A DNA stretch of 14,267 nucleotides from Gemmatimonadota bacterium (GTDB lineage Bacteria; Gemmatimonadota; Gemmatimonadetes; Gemmatimonadales; GWC2-71-9), in contig JAGGAG010000055.1 in the NCBI GenBank assembly GCA_017889745.1, forward strand, positions 1 to 14,267. The letters run 5' to 3'. Positions 1 through 6,180 of the stretch are shown in pieces. The notes under the pieces are model-generated. The model searched no databases. It worked only from the letters and a program-made list of their open reading frames with translations, and was not told where the DNA came from. Position 1 is the stretch's first letter. Each line of letters starts with the position of its first letter. The translations under genes and the position numbers were made by a program.

Positions 1-187
1 GGCGGTTGGCGCCGGTGAAGGCGTAGCGGAAGCACTCCCGGTCGTCGAAGCCGAGATACTCGCGGTAGTACGTGTCGCGATCGAGGTCTATTCCAAAGGC
101 GGCGAGGGTATGGATGAGCGCCTCGCAATGCAGCGGCTCGTCGTTGATCAGGACGCCGTTGAAGTCGAATAGAATGGCCGAAGGCAT
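1..187 (-). CDS. HAD-superfamily hydrolase, subfamily IA-like (partial, C-terminus off the left edge)
   Basis: The first 62 residues of a HAD-fold protein are visible, starting MPSAILFDFNGVLINDEPLH. The hydrophobic strand followed by D8-F-N10-G-V is HAD motif I, and the DEPLH after it resembles beta-phosphoglucomutase and phosphoglycolate-phosphatase-like proteins, whose cap domain begins here. D8 would be the nucleophile. The second Asp of the usual DxD, the general acid/base, is Asn (N10), so the activity may differ from a standard phosphatase. The ATG has no Shine-Dalgarno sequence, but a TATTTT box ends 6 nt upstream, which suggests a leaderless mRNA. It lies 56 bp downstream of the glycolate oxidase genes, so a role in 2-phosphoglycolate metabolism is attractive but unproven. 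Motifs II to IV are outside the window. Family assignment is firm; substrate is unknown. Confidence 0.85.
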   Translation of the reverse strand, partial: MPSAILFDFNGVLINDEPLHCEALIHTLAAFGIDLDRDTYYREYLGFDDRECFRYAFTGANR

Positions 188-193
188 GCGGGG

Positions 194-201
194 AAAATAG
201 G
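194..201 (-). promoter_or_regulatory. Leaderless-type -10 element of the HAD gene
   Basis: On the minus strand the sequence reads CCTATTTTCCCCGCATG. TATTTT (199 to 194) ends 6 nt before the ATG, so transcription would start at or next to the start codon. No -35 hexamer or Shine-Dalgarno sequence is visible. The CCTATNTT core recurs upstream of the LON gene and inside the sigma gene promoter in this window, which supports it as a real element. Leaderless TANNNT promoters of this geometry are known from Deinococcus; applying that here is inference. Confidence 0.5.
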
Positions 202-243
202 CGGGTAGGCAGGCGCGCGGGTGGGTGGCCGCGGACGAGGTCC

Positions 244-1491
244 CTACTGCTGCCGACTGTAGAGTCCGCCCACGCGATAGGACTCGTCGAGCAGTTCCAC
301 GGGATGCAGGACGGTGGCGTGGAGCCCCGCGGCGCGGAGCCCGGCGCCGATGTGCATATGGCACCCGGGGTTGCCGGTGGTGACGACGCGGGGGGCCGGC
401 GACGCGGCGGCGATGCCGCGGATCTTGTCGTCGAGGACGGCGCGGGCCATGTCGGGGTGGAGCGTGGAGTAGATGCCGGCGCTGCCGCAGCACTTGTCGG
501 AGCCCGGGAGCAGGCGAAGGCGCAGGCCCGGAATGGCGTTGAGCACGGCCAACGGCTCCGCCTGGACCTTCTGCGCGTGCTGCAGGTGGCAGGGCGCGTC
601 ATAAACCACGTCGAGCGGGAGCGGGCCTCCCTGGCGTGGGCCCTTCGCCGCAAGCAGTTCGCTCACGTCGCGCACACGGGAGCCGAAGTGCTCGCCGTCC
701 CTCGTGCCGAGCAGGTGGCCGTATTGCTTGAGGAGGGCACCGCAGCCGGCGCTGTTCACCACGATGTAATTGGCGCGGCCGCCGAACGCCTTCACGTTCT
801 GCCGCGCGAGTGACTCGGCACCCTTCCGGTCACCGGCGTGCTCGTGCAGCGCCCCGCAGCAACCCTGCCCGTTGATGTCCACCACGCGATAGCCGTTGGC
901 TTCGAGCACGCGCCGGGTCGCCTCGTTGACATGACGAAACACGGTGTCCATGACGCAGCCGCGGAAGAGGGCGACGGTGGGGGCGGAATGCGGCATGTGA
1001 AAGCCGGGGAAGGAGCGAGGCACCCGGTGTCGCCTGGTGGAGGCGAGCATGCCCATGCCGAAGCCGAGGCGCGTGCCGCTGGCCCAGCGGGCCGGGAGCC
1101 CGGTGGCGCGGAACCAGCCCGCGGCGGTGAGCAGCGTTCGCCAGAACAATCGATTGGAGAAGACCGTCAGGATCGCCCGGGCAGCGGGCGCGATGCCGCG
1201 CCTCTCCGCGAGGATCTCCCGCGCCGCCTCGAGTCCCTGGCCGTACCCGACGCCCGACGGGCAGGCGGGTTCGCAGCCACGGCACCCGAGACAGGCATCG
1301 ATGTGCTGGGTGAGGGCGGGGTCGGCGGCGCCGATCTCGCCCCGCTCGAGCGCGCGCATGAGCACGATGCGCCCGCGCGGGCTGTCGGCCTCGTCGCCGG
1401 TGGCGAGGTAGGTGGGGCAGGCCGGGAGACAGAAACCGCAGTGGACGCAGGGGTCCAGTGCGGCGAATCGCGGGTCGGTGCTACCGGGCAT
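244..1491 (-). CDS. glcF: Glycolate oxidase iron-sulfur subunit GlcF
   Basis: GlcF is the electron-transfer subunit of membrane-associated glycolate dehydrogenase; it passes electrons from the GlcD/GlcE flavin subunits towards the quinone pool. The N-terminus carries two 4Fe-4S ferredoxin motifs, CVHCGFCLPACP and CLGCRGCEPACP, about 50 residues apart. Two cysteine-rich CCG domains follow, seen as QGCCGALHEHAG and DKCCGSAGIYS with matching upstream cysteines (RGCVMD, APCHLQH). The length of about 415 aa is normal for the family. Two in-frame ATGs exist, at 1497 and 1491; the GAGGG at 1504 to 1500 is 8 nt from the second but only 2 nt from the first, so 1491 is preferred. The start overlaps the glcE stop by 11 bp, which implies translational coupling. 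It is the last gene of the lon-glcD-glcE-glcF set. Confidence 0.95.
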   Translation of the reverse strand: MPGSTDPRFAALDPCVHCGFCLPACPTYLATGDEADSPRGRIVLMRALERGEIGAADPALTQHIDACLGCRGCEPACPSGVGYGQGLEAAREILAERRGIAPAARAILTVFSNRLFWRTLLTAAGWFRATGLPARWASGTRLGFGMGMLASTRRHRVPRSFPGFHMPHSAPTVALFRGCVMDTVFRHVNEATRRVLEANGYRVVDINGQGCCGALHEHAGDRKGAESLARQNVKAFGGRANYIVVNSAGCGALLKQYGHLLGTRDGEHFGSRVRDVSELLAAKGPRQGGPLPLDVVYDAPCHLQHAQKVQAEPLAVLNAIPGLRLRLLPGSDKCCGSAGIYSTLHPDMARAVLDDKIRGIAAASPAPRVVTTGNPGCHMHIGAGLRAAGLHATVLHPVELLDESYRVGGLYSRQQ

Positions 1492-2704
1492 CACCATCGC
1501 CCTCGAGCGCCACGCTCAGCAGCAGGCCGGGGTCGAACGTCTCCCGGAGGCGGCTCACCAGTGCACCCACGCCCTCGCGATAGGCGCCGAAGTGACCGAG
1601 TTGCTGCCGGATGGCCCAGGGTGCCCGTTCGAGGGTCATGGGAATCTCGCGCGAGGCCGCGGTGCGGCGCAGTGCGCGCAGCGCGTCGATGCGGGCCTCG
1701 CCGCTCCAGCGGATGCCGCCGGCGCTCCCGGCACCGGCGGTGATGAGGCCCTCGTCGAGGGTCGCGGCGAGCATGTCGAGCGAGTCATCGAGCCCGGGCT
1801 GCAGCACGCCGAGCCGCAGGGTGACGGCGCCGCCCAGCACGGCCCGCGCGGAGAGGTGCCAGAAGGAACTGGCGCGCTCGACCGGGAGCTGCTGCCACAG
1901 GAGGGAGCTGGCAGACGTGAGCCGCCGTGCCTCGGCGGCGACACCGTCCTCGGTGCCCATGATGCGCGCGGCGAGGATCCAGTCGGGCTCGGCGGCGATG
2001 GCGGGGGAGAAGAGTTCGAGCGCCTGCAGCGCGAGGCGCGCCTCGGTGAGATCGCGCCCGACGCTGGTGAGATGATCGCGACTGGCGCGGGCGATGAGCG
2101 TCTGGTCGGCGCGCGGCAGGGCGCGCAGCCGCAGGTTCAGCTCGGTGATGACACCGAAGCCGCCGAAGCCGCCAATCTGCAGTTTGCCCAGGTCGTACCC
2201 GGCGACGTTCTTGACCACGCGCCCGCCGGCGCGCACGACACGCCCGTCTCCAGTGACCACGCTCAATCCGAGTACATGATCGCGGACGGGCCCGAAGCCC
2301 TGGCGCAGGGGGCCGGCGGTGCCCGCGGCGACGATGGAGCCGATGCTCCGCTCGGGGCGCCCGGGGGGATCGATGGCGAGCCACATGCCGTCGTCGGCGA
2401 GCCGGCGCCGGAGGGTGCCCATCGCCACTCCCGCGTCCACGGTGGCGACCAGGTCGGCGGGACTCACGCTCACGACGCGATCGAGGCCGCGGGTGCTCAC
2501 CGCGAAGTCGGCGGGGGCGTCGGAAGAGAGCCAGGTGCCCTGGCCCTCGATGCGCGCGCGCCAGTTGCGGCCGTGCGCCAGCGCAAAGAGCCGCGCCATC
2601 GCCTCGGTGGAGTCGGGGACGACGCGGGGAAGCCCGGACGGGTCGCGCTCGACGCCGGAGGCGCCGACGATCTCGCGAAGCCGAGCCAGCATGCCGTCAA
2701 TCAT
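1481..2704 (-). CDS. glcE: Glycolate oxidase FAD-binding subunit GlcE
   Basis: GlcE is a flavoprotein subunit of glycolate oxidase, working with GlcD and GlcF to oxidise glycolate to glyoxylate. At 407 aa it has the expected size, shorter than GlcD. The PCMH-type FAD-binding fold shows the family signature GGRVVKNVAGYDLGKL at about residues 160-175, preceded by VRDHVLGLSVVTGDGRVV. The frame stays open upstream to 2785, but ATG 2704 is chosen because GGAGG at 2715 to 2711 lies 6 nt before it and the protein then begins MIDGMLARLREIV, as expected for the family. The start overlaps the glcD stop by 8 bp (ATGATTGA). The end overlaps the glcF start, so all three subunits are translationally coupled. 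Assignment is firm. Confidence 0.94.
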   Translation of the reverse strand: MIDGMLARLREIVGASGVERDPSGLPRVVPDSTEAMARLFALAHGRNWRARIEGQGTWLSSDAPADFAVSTRGLDRVVSVSPADLVATVDAGVAMGTLRRRLADDGMWLAIDPPGRPERSIGSIVAAGTAGPLRQGFGPVRDHVLGLSVVTGDGRVVRAGGRVVKNVAGYDLGKLQIGGFGGFGVITELNLRLRALPRADQTLIARASRDHLTSVGRDLTEARLALQALELFSPAIAAEPDWILAARIMGTEDGVAAEARRLTSASSLLWQQLPVERASSFWHLSARAVLGGAVTLRLGVLQPGLDDSLDMLAATLDEGLITAGAGSAGGIRWSGEARIDALRALRRTAASREIPMTLERAPWAIRQQLGHFGAYREGVGALVSRLRETFDPGLLLSVALEGDGDAR

Positions 2705-4163
2705 GGGCCACCTCCGCCAGCGAACCGTGTTGCTGCCTGCCATTTCCGCGCGCCGCTGGAGAGGCGCACCATTCCCTGCAGGCATGGATCGGGACCACCT
2801 TGCCGGGGTTGGCGCGCTCGCCGGGATCGAAGACGCGGCGGGTGGCCTGCATGGCGCCGAGCGTCTCGGCGTCGAAGATGAGGGGCATGTAGTCGAGCTT
2901 GTCGTTCCCCACGCCGTGCTCGCCGGTGATGCTGCCGCCGGCGGCGACGCAGACGGTCATGATCTCGCGGCTCGCCTCCCGTACACGGGACGCGAGCTCG
3001 AGGTTCCGGCGATCGAAGCTGATGTTCGGGTGCAGGTTCCCGTCACCCGCGTGGAAGACATTGCTGATGTGCAGCGCGTAGCGATCGCGGATCTCGCTGA
3101 TCCGGTCGAGCACGTCGGGCAGCGCGGAGCGCGGCACGACGGCGTCCTGCACCACGAGATCAGGCGCGATGCGGCCCATGGCACCGAAGGCCTTCTTGCG
3201 TCCCTGCCAGAGCCGCGCGCGATCGGCGGCGCTCTCCGCCGTCAGGACATGCCGCGCACCGTGCGCGCGGAGCAGCGGCTCGACCACGGCGTGCTCGGCG
3301 GCGACGCCCTCGGGCTGCCCATCGAGCTCCACGAGCAGCACCGCGGCTGCGTCCGTCGGATACCCCGCGGCATAGATGGACGCCTCGACCGCCTGGACGC
3401 AGGACTGGTCCATCATTTCGAGCGCGGCGGGAACGATGCCGGAGGCGATGATGGCAGAGACGGCCTCGCTGGCGGCGCGGATGCCCGGAAAGTCGGCGAG
3501 CATGGTCCGCACGGCGGGGGGAATCGGCTCGAGCCGCACGGTGATGCTGCAGGCGATGCCGAACATTCCCTCGCTGCCGACGAACAGGCCGACGAGGTCG
3601 GGTCCCCAGGCATCGCCGTGGGTGGAGCCGAGCCGGGCGAGCGAGCCGTCGGGGAGAATGATCTCGAGGTCGGTGACGTGATTGGTGGTGACGCCGGCCT
3701 TGAGGCAGTGCGGTCCGCCGGCGTTCTCGGCGACGTTGCCCCCGATGGTGCACGCCGTCTGGCTCGAGGGGTCGGGCACGTACTGCAGGCCATAGGGCAG
3801 CACCGCCTCCGAGAGACGGGCGTTCACCACGCCGGGCTCGACCACGGCGCGGCGGCTGGCGGGATCGACGCTCAGGATGTGATTGAGCCGGGTAAGGGCA
3901 ACGAGGACGGCGTTGCCCTCGGCGAGCGCGCCCCCGGAGAGCCCGGTACCGGCGCCGCGCGCGACAAACGGTGTCTTCGAGGCGTGCAGCGCCTTCATCA
4001 CGTCGATGAGCTCGTGCCGCGACCCCGGGATGACCACGACACCGGGCCAGGACTCGTGGGTGGGAAGGCCATCCATGGTATAGGTGGCGAGCTCGGCGCG
4101 GCGATGCCGCACCCAGCGGGGGCCGACGATCGCGGCGAGACCGGTGAGGAGCGACTCCTTCAT
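2697..4163 (-). CDS. glcD: Glycolate oxidase subunit GlcD (FAD-linked oxidase)
   Basis: GlcD is the main catalytic flavoprotein of glycolate oxidase (D-lactate dehydrogenase-like). The 488 aa match the family length. The FAD-binding domain shows RGAGTGLSGGALAEG at about 69-83, then PDPSSQTACTIGGNVAENAG starting near 130, followed by a GVTTNHV segment near 157-163. The C-terminal FAD-linked oxidase domain carries NVFHAGDGNLHPN and ITGEHGVGNDKLDYM, where the conserved histidines sit. The tail after NPGKVVP is about 36 residues and includes HACREWCA, resembling the HRCAEFG ending recalled from E. coli GlcD. The ATG at 4163 overlaps the upstream LON stop by 4 bp (ATGA), with no separate Shine-Dalgarno sequence, so translation is probably coupled. 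Together with glcE and glcF it gives a complete enzyme. No glycolate permease or GlcC regulator is in the window. Confidence 0.96.
   Translation of the reverse strand: MKESLLTGLAAIVGPRWVRHRRAELATYTMDGLPTHESWPGVVVIPGSRHELIDVMKALHASKTPFVARGAGTGLSGGALAEGNAVLVALTRLNHILSVDPASRRAVVEPGVVNARLSEAVLPYGLQYVPDPSSQTACTIGGNVAENAGGPHCLKAGVTTNHVTDLEIILPDGSLARLGSTHGDAWGPDLVGLFVGSEGMFGIACSITVRLEPIPPAVRTMLADFPGIRAASEAVSAIIASGIVPAALEMMDQSCVQAVEASIYAAGYPTDAAAVLLVELDGQPEGVAAEHAVVEPLLRAHGARHVLTAESAADRARLWQGRKKAFGAMGRIAPDLVVQDAVVPRSALPDVLDRISEIRDRYALHISNVFHAGDGNLHPNISFDRRNLELASRVREASREIMTVCVAAGGSITGEHGVGNDKLDYMPLIFDAETLGAMQATRRVFDPGERANPGKVVPIHACREWCASPAARGNGRQQHGSLAEVAHD
2711..2715 (-). promoter_or_regulatory. Shine-Dalgarno GGAGG of glcE
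   Basis: The minus strand reads GGAGGTGGCCCATGATTGA. The GGAGG lies inside the glcD coding end, 6 nt from the glcE ATG at 2704. It decides the start against the longer open frame and indicates re-initiation after glcD translation. Confidence 0.75.
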
Positions 4164-4825
4164 GCGCCGGCCAGGTCGGGAGGGTGATGCCCCTTCCCGT
4201 TGGAGTGCGCCTTCTTCCGGGTGCGGAGGCCGGCGTCGATGGCGCTCGAGAGGGGCGGCAGCATCTCGAGCAGGAGGTCGACGCGCTCGGCGGTGGAACG
4301 GATCTCGAGCAGGGCCTGCTTCTCGGGTGCGCCCGTGTCGAGTGCGGCGGCCACGTGAAAGGAGAGCGCGGCCGGGTCAGCGGGCAGCGTGCGATTATCG
4401 GGCTCGAGATCGTTCAACTCGCGCAGCGCCGGGAGGTAGTGCGCAAAGGCGTCGGCGAGCGCAGTGCAGCGGGCCGCGGGTGGCGTGCTGCCCTCGCGAT
4501 CCTCGAAGGCCTCGACCATGGCGACGAGGTATGGCGCCGGGTCCTCGAGATAGCGGGTGACGAGGAAGCGGGTGGTGCCCTGGACCACGATGTTGGAGCG
4601 GCCATCGGCGAGGGCCTGGGTGCCGCGGATCTGGGCGACGCACCCGACCGCGCCCAGGGCGGGGGCTTCATGGGCGATACCGGGAAGGGCGAGCCCGAAG
4701 CGTTCGTCGCCGGCCATGCAGTCGGCGAGCATCCGGCGGTATCGGGGCTCGAAGATGTGCAGGGGTAGCAGGGCGCCGGGGAAGAGGACGACGCCCAGGG
4801 GAAAGATGGGCAGGCGGAACGTCAT
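4160..4825 (-). CDS. Stand-alone LON substrate-binding domain protein
   Basis: This 221-aa protein starts MTFRLPIFPLGVVLFPGALL and continues PLHIFEPRYRRMLADCM, the hallmark of the Lon protease N-terminal (PUA-like) substrate-binding domain. GCVAQIRGTQALADGR and NIVVQGTTRFLV follow, as in the family. The AAA+ ATPase and Ser-Lys protease parts of Lon are absent, so it is one of the widespread short LON-domain proteins whose biochemical role is poorly defined. The second half is helical and charged and ends in a lysine-rich tail. There is no signal peptide, so it is cytoplasmic. It is the first gene of the run leading into glcD, with a 4-bp ATGA overlap. The ATG has no Shine-Dalgarno sequence and sits 5 nt after a TATCTT box, pointing to a leaderless transcript. 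Family assignment is firm; function is unknown. Confidence 0.92.
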   Translation of the reverse strand: MTFRLPIFPLGVVLFPGALLPLHIFEPRYRRMLADCMAGDERFGLALPGIAHEAPALGAVGCVAQIRGTQALADGRSNIVVQGTTRFLVTRYLEDPAPYLVAMVEAFEDREGSTPPAARCTALADAFAHYLPALRELNDLEPDNRTLPADPAALSFHVAAALDTGAPEKQALLEIRSTAERVDLLLEMLPPLSSAIDAGLRTRKKAHSNGKGHHPPDLAGA

Positions 4826-4830
4826 GATGG

Positions 4831-4838
4831 AAGATAGG
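4831..4838 (-). promoter_or_regulatory. Leaderless-type -10 element before the LON-glcDEF operon
   Basis: The minus strand reads CCTATCTTCCATCATG. TATCTT (4836 to 4831) ends 5 nt before the LON ATG, so the transcript would begin at or beside the start codon. No -35 element is evident. The context CCCGCCTATNTTCC is shared almost exactly with the HAD gene promoter at 194-201. Confidence 0.5.
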
Positions 4839-4847
4839 CGGGGAGGG

Positions 4848-4860
4848 TCGGCCCGGCCGA
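4848..4860. other. GC-rich inverted repeat between the DUF1624 gene and the LON promoter
   Basis: TCGGC-CCG-GCCGA is a perfect 5-bp stem with a 3-nt loop. An adjacent 8-bp palindrome GAGCGCTC covers 4859-4866. Together they fill much of the 97-bp gap after the DUF1624 stop and end 11 bp upstream of the CCTATCTT element. No U-tract follows, so it is either a weak terminator for the upstream operon or an operator; the sequence does not decide. Confidence 0.3.
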
Positions 4861-4924
4861 GCGCTCGCTCACCAGACGCCTTCGACCTCGAATCGATGCC
4901 AGTCCGCCCCCTGCGCCGGGATCC

Positions 4925-6169
4925 TCAGAGATACCGGAACCACCAGTCGGTCCTGCCTGACTTGAGATCGGCATACCAGCGGCAGGCCAGGGACAGCAGG
5001 ACGATCGACACGGCCCAGACGAGGTACAGCAACGGGAGGCTCCAGGTGTAGCCGTCGGGCGCCGGGGGATTTCCCATCGGATGGTTGGTGAAGAGCCAGG
5101 GGCTGACCTGGCCCAGCCGGATGCGGGAGACCACCAGCGCGAGCGCGTGAATGAGCGGGATGTGCAGCACGTAGAAGAAGAACGGCACGCGACCGAACAC
5201 GGTGAGCCAGCGCGTGACCGACCCGTGGGCGCGCTCAAGCAACGGTATCACGGCGATCGTGGGCCCGAGCGTCATGAGCAGGAAATCCAGCGAGGCCGGG
5301 TACTTGGTGGTGTTGAGGAATGCGAGCAGCGCGGGCATCGATGGCCGATCGCCGTCACCGCCAGAGGCGCTGCCCCATGGTGACGGATCGCCATACAGGT
5401 TGAATCCACGGAGTACCAGGAAGAGGGCGATCGCGCCGAGCCCGATGCGCAGGCACCAGAGGCGTCGCCGGGCGGGTTCGGCAGTCAGGATGGTGCCAAA
5501 GGCGTATCCGGCGGCCATCACGCCAATCCAGGGAATGATGGAGTAGAGCACGATGAGCCAGGGGCCGCCGGACCCGAACTGGATCGGCCCGGCGAAGAAC
5601 CCGACGTACATGATCTTCCACAGCCAGCCGAGCGGATTCTCATTGAGCTGCGGCACGATCGCGGGGAGGAAGGTGTCGATCAGGTTGTGCCCCGCGATGA
5701 TGATGACGCCGATGGCGCCGATGGCCGCAACCGGGAGGCGAATGAGCACGGCCAGGAGGATCATGCACCAGCCGATGGCCCAGATCACACCCGCCATCTC
5801 GTGGGCGAAATCCAGGTTGAACGTCCAGCCGAGCCGCAGCACCGTCAACTCGAGGACGATGAGCCAGGCGCCGCGGGTGAGGAGAAAGCGTGGCAGGTCG
5901 GGGTGCCTGCGGCCGTAGAGGAAGGCGCTCGAACCCGCCAGGAACACGAACCCCGGGGCGCAGAAGTGGGTGACCCAGCGGGTGAAGAAGATCCCGGGCG
6001 TGTGGCCGCCGGCGGGGAGTCCGGAGTAGACACGCGCATGATCGAGTGCCATCAGCACCATGATGGCCCCGCGGATGATGTCGACCGAGGCGACCCGTGT
6101 GCTGGGCGGCGAAGGTGCAGGCCCCATCGTCCCTGCGGCGGTCGCTGGCAGTGCCTGGCCGGGGGGCAC
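4925..6169 (-). CDS. DUF1624 / heparan-alpha-glucosaminide N-acetyltransferase-like membrane protein
   Basis: This is a 414-aa polytopic membrane protein with roughly ten hydrophobic segments. After a Pro/Ala-rich leader, residues 25-48 read RVASVDIIRGAIMVLMALDH followed by ARVY. The D-x-x-R-G and the D-H pair in the first membrane segment are typical of the DUF1624 (HGSNAT catalytic-like, COG3503) family. Members are thought to use acyl-CoA to acylate sugars across a membrane, but the bacterial substrate is unknown. The start is GTG at 6169, chosen because GAGG at 6180 to 6177 lies 7 nt away and overlaps the stop of the preceding permease gene. An ATG at 6127 is the alternative, but its purine-rich stretch lies too close. 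The 9-bp gap to the permease indicates the same operon. Family is confident, substrate is not. Confidence 0.85.
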   Translation of the reverse strand: MPPGQALPATAAGTMGPAPSPPSTRVASVDIIRGAIMVLMALDHARVYSGLPAGGHTPGIFFTRWVTHFCAPGFVFLAGSSAFLYGRRHPDLPRFLLTRGAWLIVLELTVLRLGWTFNLDFAHEMAGVIWAIGWCMILLAVLIRLPVAAIGAIGVIIIAGHNLIDTFLPAIVPQLNENPLGWLWKIMYVGFFAGPIQFGSGGPWLIVLYSIIPWIGVMAAGYAFGTILTAEPARRRLWCLRIGLGAIALFLVLRGFNLYGDPSPWGSASGGDGDRPSMPALLAFLNTTKYPASLDFLLMTLGPTIAVIPLLERAHGSVTRWLTVFGRVPFFFYVLHIPLIHALALVVSRIRLGQVSPWLFTNHPMGNPPAPDGYTWSLPLLYLVWAVSIVLLSLACRWYADLKSGRTDWWFRYL

Positions 6170-6176
6170 CTTGACG

Positions 6177-6180
6177 CCTC
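6177..6180 (-). promoter_or_regulatory. Shine-Dalgarno GAGG overlapping the permease stop codon
   Basis: The minus strand reads TGAGGCGTCAAGGTG: the TGA stop of the permease gene overlaps the GAGG that serves the GTG start of the DUF1624 gene. The arrangement supports the GTG start and termination-reinitiation coupling. Confidence 0.6.

Noticed and set aside
188..243. G-rich 8-bp periodicity between glcF and the HAD gene
   Set aside because: GGCGGGTA, GGCAGGCG, CGCGGGTG suggests a period of 8, but units differ too much to call a repeat; it may be a decayed relative of the other arrays.
2705..2785. Longer GlcE start at 2785
   Set aside because: The added residues are not family-like and overlap the conserved GlcD end; GGAGG before 2704 decides the start.
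2319..4187. Long plus-strand open frame (about 620 codons) opposite glcD/glcE
   Set aside because: It is antisense to genes with clear family motifs, gives a low-complexity Gly/Ala/Arg/Asp-rich product with no recognisable domain, and is expected in GC-rich DNA. The same holds for the other long plus-strand frames in the window.
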